From: Bacteroidetes bacterium GWF2_40_14
Lineage (GTDB): Bacteria > Bacteroidota > Bacteroidia > Bacteroidales > UBA932
Direction: 5' to 3'
Length of the DNA: 64,000 nt
Assembly: GCA_001769195.1 (NCBI GenBank)
Contig: MEOK01000001.1
Coordinates: 1-64,000 of the forward strand
Position 1 is the first letter of the stretch, and each line of letters starts with the position of its first letter. This document shows positions 18,787 to 27,476 of this stretch, piece by piece. Both the position numbers and the translations under genes were made by a program. A model generated the notes under the pieces. It searched no databases and had not been told where the DNA came from. It saw only the letters and a list, made by a program, of their open reading frames with translations.

Positions 18787-20406
18787 ATGAATACAAAACT
18801 AATTTCATACTTAGCTACGATTGCGATTATTCTGGCATCATTTACGACTTGCAACAATGAATCAAAATCCGGTTTTAAATTAATGGGAAGTTTGGAGGGA
18901 ATTACTGAAGGCAAAGCTATTCTAATAACCGGGGGTATGGGAAATAGGGAGATCCCGGCAGATACGATGATAATTAAAAATGGTTCGTTCATTTTTACAG
19001 GTAGGGTTGCCGAACCCTCACTATACTCTCTGGTAATAGAAGGGAAAAGAGGTATGATATCATTTTATGCTGAAAATTCGGAGATGACAATTACTGGGCA
19101 CGCCGATTCTTTAGCTAAGGCAATTGTCAGTGGAGGAAAAACTCAGGATGATGCATATATTCTGGCAAAGAGGGTTAAGTACCTGTCAGAAAAATATAAG
19201 ATCAATGAACTTTATAAAGAGCTCTATCAAAGAGTAGACTCACTTAAAGCTACTCCACAGCGCGAAGCAGAAATCACTACCATTTTTGACAAATATAGGG
19301 CAGAATCAACCCAGCTTTCTGAGAATTTCGTTAAGGAGAATCCAAAATCATATTTTTCAGCAATTTTGGTAGCTCAGTTGACATCAGGTAAAAGTGCAAC
19401 TGAAATTGAGAGGTACATAAGTATGCTTGATCCTAAAATTGCTGCTTCTGCAAGAGTCACTAAGATGCGTGTTCAGACTGAGGAGATGAAAAAGACAGAA
19501 GTTGGTATTGATTCATTAATCACCAATGCTCATGATTTGGCTTATATGGTAGATGCCAATTTTGCTGGGAAAGAGCATAAAGATGTTATATACTTGTCAA
19601 TTTTTTCCAATGACAATGTTTGCGCACTCAAGAGTGACGGTAGTGTTCGCGTTATTGATACCAAAGGAGCCAAAGTAAGTGAATTCAAGACAAAAATGAC
19701 ATCCAAAGCTTCTGCAATAGCAGTTGACAAGAGTGACAATATATATGTTTTCGGCACAGTAATGGGCAAAAAGAAAGTAGAATCAAGAGGCACAACACGA
19801 GAGATTGATGCTCCTGTAGGTGTTGAGTGCGTGGTATTCAACGCTAAAGGTGCAAAAGTAAGGGAACTTAAGCTTGCCGACATCATATCTGCAACCGGCG
19901 CAAGAGTTGCTGCCGGCAAAATCATGGTTGCTGATTCAAGAACCAGGATGATAGCAATTTATAATGCTGAAACAGGCGAAAAAACATCTGCAATTGAAAA
20001 ATTACGTACCTGCTGTGGCATTCTGGATTTCAGTATCCGTAACAATGAAATTCTGGTAGCAAATCTAGGTGCTTTCAGGGTTAACGGATTTGATTATGCA
20101 GGTAAAGCTACAATTTCATTTGGTCAACGTGGAAACGGAATCAACGATTTCCACGGTTGCTGCAACCCTGTAAGCGTAGCATTCCTTTCAAACGGCGGTA
20201 TTGTTACAGTTGAGAAGGACCCTACACGTATAAAAGTATACAGCAAGGAGGGAGCAAAGAAAGTAGAAGGAATTGAGGAACTGGTTAAAGGCTGTGCTTA
20301 CATACCAATGGCAGTTGACACTAAAGACAACGTATACCTTGCTTCGATGACAGGCGGCCTTGTAAGATGTGTCATATTCAAATTATCTGGAGAAGATAAA
20401 AAATAA
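18787..20406 (+). CDS. Lipoprotein with DUF4369-like N-terminus and C-terminal beta-propeller bearing paired cysteines
   Basis: The 539-residue protein has a lipoprotein signal (IILASFTTC). The N-terminal domain resembles DUF4369 (FKLMGSLEGITEGKAILITG), followed by a helical region that in relatives leads into a thioredoxin domain. Here the thioredoxin is absent. In its place are about 280 residues of NHL/six-bladed-propeller-like repeats (KSDGSVRVIDTKG, DKSDNIYVFG, DTKDNVYLAS). Vicinal cysteines occur at 409-410 (TCCGILDF) and 458-459 (HGCCNPVSV), with a further Cys at 503. Such pairs could bind metal or form disulfides. It lies 17 bp behind the metalloprotease gene and is the last gene before a probable new promoter. 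No function is known to me. Confidence 0.7.
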   Translation: MNTKLISYLATIAIILASFTTCNNESKSGFKLMGSLEGITEGKAILITGGMGNREIPADTMIIKNGSFIFTGRVAEPSLYSLVIEGKRGMISFYAENSEMTITGHADSLAKAIVSGGKTQDDAYILAKRVKYLSEKYKINELYKELYQRVDSLKATPQREAEITTIFDKYRAESTQLSENFVKENPKSYFSAILVAQLTSGKSATEIERYISMLDPKIAASARVTKMRVQTEEMKKTEVGIDSLITNAHDLAYMVDANFAGKEHKDVIYLSIFSNDNVCALKSDGSVRVIDTKGAKVSEFKTKMTSKASAIAVDKSDNIYVFGTVMGKKKVESRGTTREIDAPVGVECVVFNAKGAKVRELKLADIISATGARVAAGKIMVADSRTRMIAIYNAETGEKTSAIEKLRTCCGILDFSIRNNEILVANLGAFRVNGFDYAGKATISFGQRGNGINDFHGCCNPVSVAFLSNGGIVTVEKDPTRIKVYSKEGAKKVEGIEELVKGCAYIPMAVDTKDNVYLASMTGGLVRCVIFKLSGEDKK

Positions 20407-20514
20407 TATTATTCTATATCATCTAGACAAGGTAAATTTAGTTTAGGTTAAGGTTAATGATGAAAAAGACTTTGGTAATGTTTGTTGTAATCCTCAAACG
20501 TTATCGAAGTCGCC

Positions 20515-20542
20515 TTGCTTTTCCCCATTTTAATTACATTTG
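20515..20542 (+). promoter_or_regulatory. Probable Bacteroidetes-type promoter for GH38 and MFS genes
   Basis: A -7 box TACATTTG (20535-20542) fits the TAnnTTTG consensus, with a TTG at 20515-20517, 17 bp upstream, as a possible -33 element. It is 44 bp before the mannosidase ATG. The rest of the 180-bp gap after 20406 contains a short frame starting MMKKTLVMFVVIL at 20457 that resembles a signal-peptide beginning but does not continue as a recognisable protein. Confidence 0.45.
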
Positions 20543-20586
20543 TAAGAGAAAGATTTTTAAATGGTTTAATTCGATATTCAATAATT

Positions 20587-23500
20587 ATGAAAAAATTCTT
20601 AATAGTTCTTTTTTTAATTTCGTCTGTGGGAGTATTCGCCCAGAAAAAGGAGGGTACCGTATACATGGTTTCGAATGCACACTTTGATACTCAATGGAAC
20701 TGGACCGTACAAACATCTATAAATGAGTATTTAAGGAATACCCTTAACCAGAATATCTGGCTTTTTGAAAACTATCCCAATTATGTTTTCAACTTCGAAG
20801 GGGGCATAAAATACAGCTGGATGAAGGAGTATTATCCTGCCGAGTATGCAAAAATAAAAGAGTACATCAAACAGGGTAGATGGCACATTAGCGGTAGCTC
20901 GTGGGATGCCACCGACCCAAACATACCATCGCCGGAATCTTTTTTCAGGAATATTCTAATTGGTCAGCAATATTACAAAGATGAGTTCGGAGTTAAATCG
21001 ACAGATATCTTTCTGCCTGACTGCTTTGGATTTGGATATACATTGCCAACAATAGCAGCACATTGTGGCCTTATCGGTTTCTCCACACAAAAACTTAAAT
21101 GGCGCACAAACCCTTTTTATGGTGATGCCAAGGTTCCGTTTACTTTCGGAATATGGCAGGGAATTGACGGCTCAAGGATTGCAGCTGCTCTGGATGGAAG
21201 GAACTATTCTCAGAGATATGACGAAGACCTGAGTCTGAACAAGGAGATTATCGACCTTGTTGCAAAGGCTCCCAACAATAAGGCATTCAGGTATTATGGG
21301 GTAGGAGACATAGGCGGTTCCCCTACAATTTTAAGTGTAGAATCTGTAGAGAGAGGAATAAAGGGTGCAGGCCCCGTTAATCTTGTAAGTGCAACTTCAG
21401 ATCAACTTTTTAAAGAGTATCTTCCTTTTGCCAAACATCCTGAACTACCTGTATTTAATGGGGAACTGTTAATGGATGTACATGCAACAGGCTGCTATAC
21501 ATCGCAGTCGGCAATGAAACTCTACAACAGGCGTAATGAACAACTTGCCGATGCTGCCGAAAGGGCATCTGTGATTGCAGAGTGGATGGGTGGAGTAGAA
21601 TATCCATCAGCAAAGCTTAATCAGGCATGGAAAAGATTTATATGGCACCAGTTCCACGACGACCTTACCGGTACAAGCATACCAAAGGCATATACATTCT
21701 CATGGAACGACGAACTTATCTGCCAGAGCCAGTTCACTGACATACTTACCTATGCCTCTGCAACAGTGTCCCGCAACCTTGATACAAGAGTAAAAGGTGT
21801 TCCGGTAGTCGTTTTCAACTCTCTATCTAATGCACGCAAAGATATGGTTCATGCACTAGTGCCATTTGCAACACAACCAAAGGGAGTTCAGGTTTATTCA
21901 CCAAAAGGGACAAAAGTCAATTCTCAGTTGATATCATACAAAGATGGTAAGGCAGAGGTAGTCTTTGCAGCAGAATCAGCTCCTATGAGCTACTCTGTTT
22001 ATGATGTCCGTCCATCGGGTAGCAGTTCGTCTGGTGTACTGAAGAGTGGAGAAAACTGGATCGAAAACTCAGTCTATAAAGTAACCCTCGACAAAAGGGG
22101 CGATATTGCATCAATAATAGACAAAAGGGGAAACAAGGAGCTTGTGGCAAAGGGAAAAGCAATAAGACTTGCCCTGTTTACAGAGAACATGTCTACCAGC
22201 TGGCCGGCATGGGAGATTCAGAAAAAGACTGTGGATCAGGTTCCTGAAGCCATAGGGGGTGATGTAAAAATTGGTGTTACAGAAAAAGGATCTGCAAGAG
22301 TCTCAATTACTGCCGAACGCAGTTACAAAGGATCGAAGTTTGTACAGACAATCTCGCTTACAAACGGCGGAGCCGATGAAAGGATAGATGTAAGGACCGA
22401 TATTGACTGGATGCAGACAAATGCACTGCTCAAGGTGGAGTTTCCTTTAAGCATTTCAAACCCTTATGCAATATACGATTTGGGTATTGGCAATATAAAA
22501 CGAGCAAATAACACTCTCACAGCTTATGAAGTTTATGCACAACAATGGGCCGACCTGTCGGAGAAGGACAACTCATACGGTGTTTCAATAATGAACAACT
22601 GCAAGTATGGTTGGGACAAACCAAATGATAACACCCTCAGACTTACACTTCTGCATACTCCGGGCACAACCGACAGATATTCATATCAGAACAAACAGGA
22701 TTTCGGACATCATACAGTTACATATTCAATTGTGGGACATAAGTCAGACTTTGTAGATGCCGGAACAGTACGAATGGCAGCTGCCCAGAATAATCCTCTG
22801 TATGCTTTCAACGCCTCTAAGCATAGTGGAGCATCAGGAAAAGTATTCTCTATGCTTAAGGTAAGCTCTGATCAGATTGACGTGAAGGCTTTCAAAAAAG
22901 CTGAGAATCAGAACGAATATGTTGTAAGGGTATATGAAACTGCCGGCAAGGGTGCAGAGAATGTAGAGATTGAATTTGCTTCTCCTATAGTTTCAGCTTC
23001 GGAACTGAACGGTATAGAGGAGGTTATGGGCAAGGCCGAGTTTAACGGCAACAAACTTATTGTAAACACAACGGCTTTTAAACCAAAAACATACAGCGTA
23101 AAACTTGCAGACTGCAAGAATCCATTAACACCAGCAGTTAACCAGATAGTTAAGCTTAAGTTTAATGCTGAAGGCTATACCAATGACGGATTCAGGGATA
23201 TTGCAGATTTTGATGGCAAGGGCAACTCATACTCATTCGACCTGCTGCCGGATAAGGTAGTTAATGAGGGTGTGGAGTTCAGGTTTGGAAAAATCGGACG
23301 CAAAAACATTCTGAGATGTTCTGGAGATACAATTATTTTACCGGAGAACAGCAAGTACAAAACACTCTACCTGCTTGCATCTTCTGCTGACGGCGACATC
23401 AACGCTACATTCACAGTTGACAGAAACCCAATCCAGCGCCTTGTTCCTTACTATTCAGGATTCTTTGGTCAATGGGGATGGCAGGGCAAGGGCTACATCA

Positions 23501-23727
23501 AAGATGCAACCATTGGATACGTAGGATCTCACAGACACAACAAGGCTTTTGGCAACGAACCGTATGTATTCACATATATGTACAAGATTGCAATTCCTGT
23601 AAATGGACATAACAAAATGGTTGTACTTCCTAAAGACCAGAAAATTGCAGTTTTTGCAGCAACCCTGTCAGAAGAGGAGAGCGATACATTCGGTGTTGCC
23701 TGTGAGTACCGTACCATACCTCAATAA
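20587..23727 (+). CDS. Alpha-mannosidase, GH38, exported
   Basis: The product (1046 residues) has a signal peptide (KKFLIVLFLISSVGVFAQ) and a complete GH38 layout. The catalytic barrel carries the zinc ligands in NAHFDTQWNW (H32, D34) and the nucleophile in LPDCFGFG (D145). A helical middle domain holds WKRFIWHQFHDDLTGTSIP, and a long beta-rich C-terminus follows. GH38 enzymes cleave alpha-mannosides of N-glycans. The frame extends 24 codons upstream of the chosen ATG, but only from 20587 does a signal peptide begin. It is followed 27 bp later by a sugar-type MFS transporter, so released sugar could be taken up directly. Confidence 0.93.
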   Translation: MKKFLIVLFLISSVGVFAQKKEGTVYMVSNAHFDTQWNWTVQTSINEYLRNTLNQNIWLFENYPNYVFNFEGGIKYSWMKEYYPAEYAKIKEYIKQGRWHISGSSWDATDPNIPSPESFFRNILIGQQYYKDEFGVKSTDIFLPDCFGFGYTLPTIAAHCGLIGFSTQKLKWRTNPFYGDAKVPFTFGIWQGIDGSRIAAALDGRNYSQRYDEDLSLNKEIIDLVAKAPNNKAFRYYGVGDIGGSPTILSVESVERGIKGAGPVNLVSATSDQLFKEYLPFAKHPELPVFNGELLMDVHATGCYTSQSAMKLYNRRNEQLADAAERASVIAEWMGGVEYPSAKLNQAWKRFIWHQFHDDLTGTSIPKAYTFSWNDELICQSQFTDILTYASATVSRNLDTRVKGVPVVVFNSLSNARKDMVHALVPFATQPKGVQVYSPKGTKVNSQLISYKDGKAEVVFAAESAPMSYSVYDVRPSGSSSSGVLKSGENWIENSVYKVTLDKRGDIASIIDKRGNKELVAKGKAIRLALFTENMSTSWPAWEIQKKTVDQVPEAIGGDVKIGVTEKGSARVSITAERSYKGSKFVQTISLTNGGADERIDVRTDIDWMQTNALLKVEFPLSISNPYAIYDLGIGNIKRANNTLTAYEVYAQQWADLSEKDNSYGVSIMNNCKYGWDKPNDNTLRLTLLHTPGTTDRYSYQNKQDFGHHTVTYSIVGHKSDFVDAGTVRMAAAQNNPLYAFNASKHSGASGKVFSMLKVSSDQIDVKAFKKAENQNEYVVRVYETAGKGAENVEIEFASPIVSASELNGIEEVMGKAEFNGNKLIVNTTAFKPKTYSVKLADCKNPLTPAVNQIVKLKFNAEGYTNDGFRDIADFDGKGNSYSFDLLPDKVVNEGVEFRFGKIGRKNILRCSGDTIILPENSKYKTLYLLASSADGDINATFTVDRNPIQRLVPYYSGFFGQWGWQGKGYIKDATIGYVGSHRHNKAFGNEPYVFTYMYKIAIPVNGHNKMVVLPKDQKIAVFAATLSEEESDTFGVACEYRTIPQ

Positions 23728-23754
23728 TTAACCATAAACTTCAAACTATAAAAC

Positions 23755-24930
23755 ATGAGTGAACTGAAAAATCAAAAGAGTGGCATGGGAAAAATACTTC
23801 CTGTTCTCTTCGGGTTCTTTGTAATGGGATTCTGCGACGTTGTAGGAATATCTACCAGCTATGTCAAGATCGACTTCAACCTAAGCGAGACACTTGCGGG
23901 CTTCATACCATCTATGGTATTTGCCTGGTTCTTTCTGCTATCTGTCCCTACTGCCATTCTTATGAATAAGATAGGAAGGAAGCGGACGGTTCAGATTAGC
24001 AATGTTGTTACAATCATTGGTATGATGATTCCGTTCTTTGCTTACAATCTCACAACCTGCCTCATTGCCTTTGGGCTCCTTGGTATTGGTAACACAATCC
24101 TGCAGGTTTCACTCAACCCATTACTGACCAATGTAATAAAAGGGGATAAGCTAACAAGTTCCCTGACAGCGGGTCAGGTTATAAAGGCAGTCTCATCTTT
24201 CTGCGGACCATTCATTGCAGCATTTGCAGTCTACTATTTTGGCAACTGGAAGGCACTTTTCCCAATCTTTGCAGCAATAACAGTTCTTGCTGCCATCTGG
24301 CTGATGCTTACACCTGTTCCCGAAGAGGAGAACAAGGTTAAATCTGCCTCGGTTGGTGATACTTTTGCTCTTTTGAAAGACAAGACAATATTGTTTTTAT
24401 TCCTGGGGATTGTTGCTGTTGTGGGTATAGATGTGGGTACAAATACACTTGCACCCAAATTGCTTATGGAGCGTTCTAACCTTGCAATTGAAACTGCCGG
24501 CTATGGTTCAAGCGTCTATTTCCTCTGCCGTACCGTGGGCGCATTTATCGGTGCATTCCTGCTAATGAAAATGTCAGACATCAGGTACTTCAGAATACAC
24601 ATTACCGCAGCACTGGTGTCGGTTATAGTGCTCTTTTTCATGTTCTCCAATCTGAGCATACTCATAGTACTTGGTCTTATAGGATTTTCATGCTCAAGCA
24701 TCTTTGCAGTAATCTACTCTTTGGCAATCAAACATCGCCCCGACAAGGCAAATGAGATTTCCGGCTTGTTGATAACCGGAGTTGTCGGCGGAGCAATAGC
24801 ACCACCACTCATGGGATTCTTCACCGACCAGGTGGGCAGTCAGGCGGGTTCGATAGCTGTGATTCTGTTTCTAGTGAGCTACCTGGTGTTGTTTGCTTTT
24901 ATGCAGAGGCCATTAGGCATTAGGCATTAG
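23755..24930 (+). CDS. MFS transporter, probable sugar permease (FucP/NagP-like)
   Basis: The 391-residue integral membrane protein has about 12 hydrophobic helices and the MFS loop signature [11 protein letters not shown] after helix 2. It resembles the sugar:proton symporter branch that in Bacteroidetes accompanies mannosidases, so mannose or a mannose derivative is a reasonable guess. The last residues (LGIRH) and the stop codon are encoded inside a heptanucleotide tandem array that continues beyond the gene, so the native C-terminus may have been altered by array growth. Confidence 0.88.
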   Translation: MSELKNQKSGMGKILPVLFGFFVMGFCDVVGISTSYVKIDFNLSETLAGFIPSMVFAWFFLLSVPTAILMNKIGRKRTVQISNVVTIIGMMIPFFAYNLTTCLIAFGLLGIGNTILQVSLNPLLTNVIKGDKLTSSLTAGQVIKAVSSFCGPFIAAFAVYYFGNWKALFPIFAAITVLAAIWLMLTPVPEEENKVKSASVGDTFALLKDKTILFLFLGIVAVVGIDVGTNTLAPKLLMERSNLAIETAGYGSSVYFLCRTVGAFIGAFLLMKMSDIRYFRIHITAALVSVIVLFFMFSNLSILIVLGLIGFSCSSIFAVIYSLAIKHRPDKANEISGLLITGVVGGAIAPPLMGFFTDQVGSQAGSIAVILFLVSYLVLFAFMQRPLGIRH

Positions 24931-25012
24931 GCAATAGGCAATGGGCAATAGGCAATTGGCAATTGGCATTAGGCAATTGGCATTAGGCAATGGGCAATAG
25001 GCATTAGGCAAA
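24915..25012. repeat. Heptanucleotide tandem array, 14 units of (A/T/G)GGCA(A/T)T
   Basis: Fourteen consecutive 7-bp units are visible: two aggcatt, two aggcaat, gggcaat, aggcaat, tggcaat, tggcatt, aggcaat, tggcatt, aggcaat, gggcaat, aggcatt and a degenerate aggcaaa. Variation is confined to unit position 1 (A/T/G) and position 6 (A/T), except in the last unit. A near-unit with one extra base (aggccatt) precedes it. The stop codon of the MFS gene lies in the second and third units. There are no spacers, so it is not a CRISPR array. It abuts the terminator at 25011. Copy number is likely to vary by slippage. Confidence 0.95.
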
Positions 25013-25044
25013 CGGGGATCCAGAATTTGGGTTCCCGTTTTTTG
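25011..25044 (+). terminator. Rho-independent terminator after the MFS gene
   Basis: An 11-bp stem (AACGGGGATCC at 25011-25021 with GGGTTCCCGTT at 25029-25039, two G-T pairs) with a 7-base loop is followed by a run of six T (25038-25043). It begins at the end of the heptanucleotide array and should end the GH38-MFS transcript. Confidence 0.85.
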
Positions 25045-25131
25045 TAACTATCAGTTAACTGGAATATACCAAAAAATGCGTTTAAATCCTATATCGAAAC
25101 TGCCAAAAGGTCTTTTCCCAGCAGAAAAATG

Positions 25132-25258
25132 ATCTGCCAGTTCTTTTAATAAAATTCAGATTTTGAGCGACTTATAAAAATAATTCCAAAGTTTTTTGCA
25201 GAAAAACAAAGTTGTAACACGCTCATAATGAGGATGATCATAAAACAACTGGCAGATA
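25132..25258. repeat. Inverted pair of the ATCTGCCAGTT element
   Basis: ATCTGCCAGTTCTTTTA at 25132-25148 is the inverse of TAAAACAACTGGCAGAT at 25242-25257, with one mismatch, enclosing about 93 bp. The same core, extended to 20 bp (TTAAAACAACTGGCAGTTAA), occurs at 113-132 and inverted at 29618-29637. The arrangement could be a small non-autonomous element or recurring protein-binding sites. Confidence 0.6.
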
Positions 25259-25378
25259 AAAACTGAGTCATGAAAATCAGCAAATGTTAGATAGAAGTAC
25301 ACTTGGTATCTGTAATATGTAGGCAAATAATGATGACTCAATTTTCTGTTTCTGTGGCTTAGTATTCATGATAAATAC

Positions 25379-25519
25379 TCAATTAATATTTACAATCACA
25401 ATTTTATCAATCTCTTTCATCAGTCTGTCCGTTTCTGTGAGTGCCACAATTATTTTCTGGTAATGTAGAATATCGTCGAACTCCAGCTTCCTGCCTATTC
25501 CCCAGTTTGTAACGCTTCC
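25379..25519 (-). pseudogene. Relic of a DNA methyltransferase/restriction enzyme C-terminus
   Basis: On the minus strand an open stretch ends in a stop at 25379-25381 and reads SGSVTNWGIGRKLEFDDILH, then YQKIIVALTETDRLMKEID. The LxFDDIxHYQKIxxALxET pattern resembles, from memory, the end of large type ISP/Eco57I-like restriction-modification proteins of Bacteroidetes. Upstream the frame is closed within a few codons and nothing further is recognisable, so only a fragment survives. Identity is a judgement from motif memory. Confidence 0.45.
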
Positions 25520-25720
25520 CGATGCTGTCTATGTATTGAGATAAAGTCATTTGAAGTTGTACTAGTTCTCTTCAATATTAGTTATTATGTTGTTAGAGAC
25601 AAAATTTGATTAGCATTTTTAGCATTCGAAGTAACAGAAAATAAGAATATTAAAAACAATGAAAAAAGGCAATCCTGCGGATCTCGGCCATTTCAAGATC
25701 GTGGCCACCCAGCAAAAATG

Positions 25721-26842
25721 TCATTTGAACGCTGGCATCAAGATCATCCCGGTCTTTTCTTTTACTATCGCATTGAATTTTTCGACCTCCTCCATAACCG
25801 GGCTGTGGGCAGAATTTTCGAAGTAAAAATACTCTTTAACAGGGGCCTTCAGCTGATCGAAGAACTCCTTAGCGACAGAGGTGGGTGTCTGATAATCATA
25901 TTTTCCCTGAAAGATATATACAGGCACCTGCATGCTGTCAATCTCATTAAAGAGGTTCTTGCCTATTACTTCTTTCCAAAGATGTTTGGAAGAGTAGAGA
26001 CTACCGGACATGTATCCCAGTTTCTCACCCAAGGTATACTCCCTGGCGCCAAGGACCATCTTTAATACCGGCCACAGACTTGTCATCTCATGAGTTACAC
26101 CACCGCCGAATTTTGACACATACAGCCTTTCATACATTATATACTTCATCCATACATCTACATTTGCCAAAGAATCGGGAAATGTCATTTCTGACAGTTT
26201 TTTAATTACTTTCACGTCGTTCTGTTTGTTTGCCTGCTCTTTAACCCACTCAAATGATATCTTTTCTGCCCTGTACTGGTCACATACCTGTCCAATCCCA
26301 AAGTATGCATGATAGAGTTCGGGATATCTGTAAGCTGTCTGAATCCCTAAAAATGAACCCCATGAGTGACCCATCAGAAAAATTTTCTCCTGTTTGAAAC
26401 GTTTTGCAAGAATCTGACTAAGTTCTCGGGTATCAGAAATGAACTGATCAACGTTCATGCTCTCTTCTGGTATTTTTTTTGAAAACGACTTGCCTGCTCC
26501 ACGCTGTTCCCAGTAAACCATCAAATAATCGTTTTCTATTGAGCGATTTGTGGCCTTCATAAATGTAAACTCGGGGCTTCCCGGTCCTCCATGCAGATAT
26601 AGCATTACAGGTTTGGTTGAATCAGCACCTCGGATAATTAGATATTGCTCCACTCCGCCAAGGGTCACCTTTTCAATAGTAGAGATGCTCTTAGGAAGAG
26701 TTTCTCCGTTAATGCCTGTTACAGGATCTGGTTTTCCCGGACTTATGATCCAGAGAAAAACGGTCAGGAACAAGAGAATTGCCAGAATAACCCCCAATGC
26801 GTAAAGGAGTATTTTCCCGATAGTTTTCAAAATATTTTTCAT
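25721..26842 (-). CDS. Alpha/beta-hydrolase, proline iminopeptidase-like (S33), membrane-anchored
   Basis: The product (373 residues) starts with a single hydrophobic anchor (ILLYALGVILAILLFLTVFL). The hydrolase domain follows, with the oxyanion-hole motif LYLHGGPGSPEF and the nucleophile elbow MGHSWGSFLG. A cap-domain insertion comes next, and the catalytic Asp/His are likely in FQGKYDYQTP and ENSAHSPVME. The HGGPG motif is characteristic of proline iminopeptidases, which release N-terminal Pro or other residues from peptides, but related esterases share it. It is the last gene of a minus-strand group of small enzymes. Confidence 0.85.
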   Translation of the reverse strand: MKNILKTIGKILLYALGVILAILLFLTVFLWIISPGKPDPVTGINGETLPKSISTIEKVTLGGVEQYLIIRGADSTKPVMLYLHGGPGSPEFTFMKATNRSIENDYLMVYWEQRGAGKSFSKKIPEESMNVDQFISDTRELSQILAKRFKQEKIFLMGHSWGSFLGIQTAYRYPELYHAYFGIGQVCDQYRAEKISFEWVKEQANKQNDVKVIKKLSEMTFPDSLANVDVWMKYIMYERLYVSKFGGGVTHEMTSLWPVLKMVLGAREYTLGEKLGYMSGSLYSSKHLWKEVIGKNLFNEIDSMQVPVYIFQGKYDYQTPTSVAKEFFDQLKAPVKEYFYFENSAHSPVMEEVEKFNAIVKEKTGMILMPAFK

Positions 26843-26923
26843 AATTGTTTTGAGAATTTTTTCAAAATGCCGTTCGTGTAAGTCTCTGTCAGATAAACAT
26901 TTGCTAAAATATAGTGCAAAGTA

Positions 26924-27337
26924 TCAGTCGCGTTTAAGGACACATGGCAGGAACCATGCCAATACCAGCACGATAACTCCGAATATAGCAGTAGCAGGTT
27001 GCATCCATGATATATAGCCAATTATGGACAATTGCACGGCCAGCCAGATATATACAATTACAACTGATGTAATTGCGAAAAACTTTGATATCCAGTGGCC
27101 TGAGAAAACAACTATACTGGCAGTCAGGAACGAACCGCCAATAATGACAAAGAGGAAAAGGCCTGGAATAAAATAATTATCAAACGGGCTCCCATCGAGC
27201 CATTCAAGGGGAACACCCTCTGCTCCGCTCATTCCGTAATAACCTCCGCCAAAAGCATTTAGCGCGCCAAATGCAAGCAGGACACCCAAAATTATTCGAA
27301 GTGCCCTTCCCGGTTTTTTCTGATTTTTTGTTTTCAT
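26924..27337 (-). CDS. Small membrane protein, four predicted helices, unknown function
   Basis: The 137-residue product has four hydrophobic segments (around IILGVLLAFGALNAF, YFIPGLFLFVIIGGSFLTA, FFAITSVVIVYIWLAV and ATAIFGVIVLVLAWFL). The frame is open 19 codons upstream, but the ATG at 27337 precedes a lysine-rich start (MKTKNQKKPGRALRI) typical of membrane proteins and is preferred. I do not recognise a family. It sits 81 bp from the hydrolase gene. Confidence 0.65.
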   Translation of the reverse strand: MKTKNQKKPGRALRIILGVLLAFGALNAFGGGYYGMSGAEGVPLEWLDGSPFDNYFIPGLFLFVIIGGSFLTASIVVFSGHWISKFFAITSVVIVYIWLAVQLSIIGYISWMQPATAIFGVIVLVLAWFLPCVLKRD

Positions 27338-27476
27338 GACTAAATTGTTCCAATGGAGTTTTTTGTAAAATAATGATAAACAGGTTTGTGCCAAATATTT
27401 TTCATAATGATTTATTTAAAAAAAAATTCATAAATAGCTATTTAACAATAGTATATAAAAAACTTCAAGGAAGTCC

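Larger units (their letters stand above)
25045..25720. other. Gene-poor interval with inverted repeat and gene relic
   Basis: No intact gene is supported in these 676 bases. The interval holds an inverted pair of a 17-bp element (25132-25148 and 25242-25258) and a decayed minus-strand coding fragment (25379-25519). The short open frame at 25156-25341 (minus) has a composition unlike a real protein and overlaps the inverted repeat. The final 70 bases before the hydrolase gene contain a small direct repeat (GATCnnGGCCA at about 25680 and 25697). Confidence 0.6.

Noticed and set aside
20457-20687. 76-codon frame starting like a signal peptide before GH38
   Set aside because: Only the first dozen residues look like a signal; the rest is unstructured and the frame runs out of phase into the GH38 gene. 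It may be a remnant but cannot be supported as a gene.
24915-25012. CRISPR array
   Set aside because: The units are 7 bp with no spacers; it is a simple tandem array.
25156-25341. 61-codon minus-strand frame
   Set aside because: It has aromatic/His-rich low-complexity translation, overlaps one arm of an inverted repeat, and has no homology that I can recognise.
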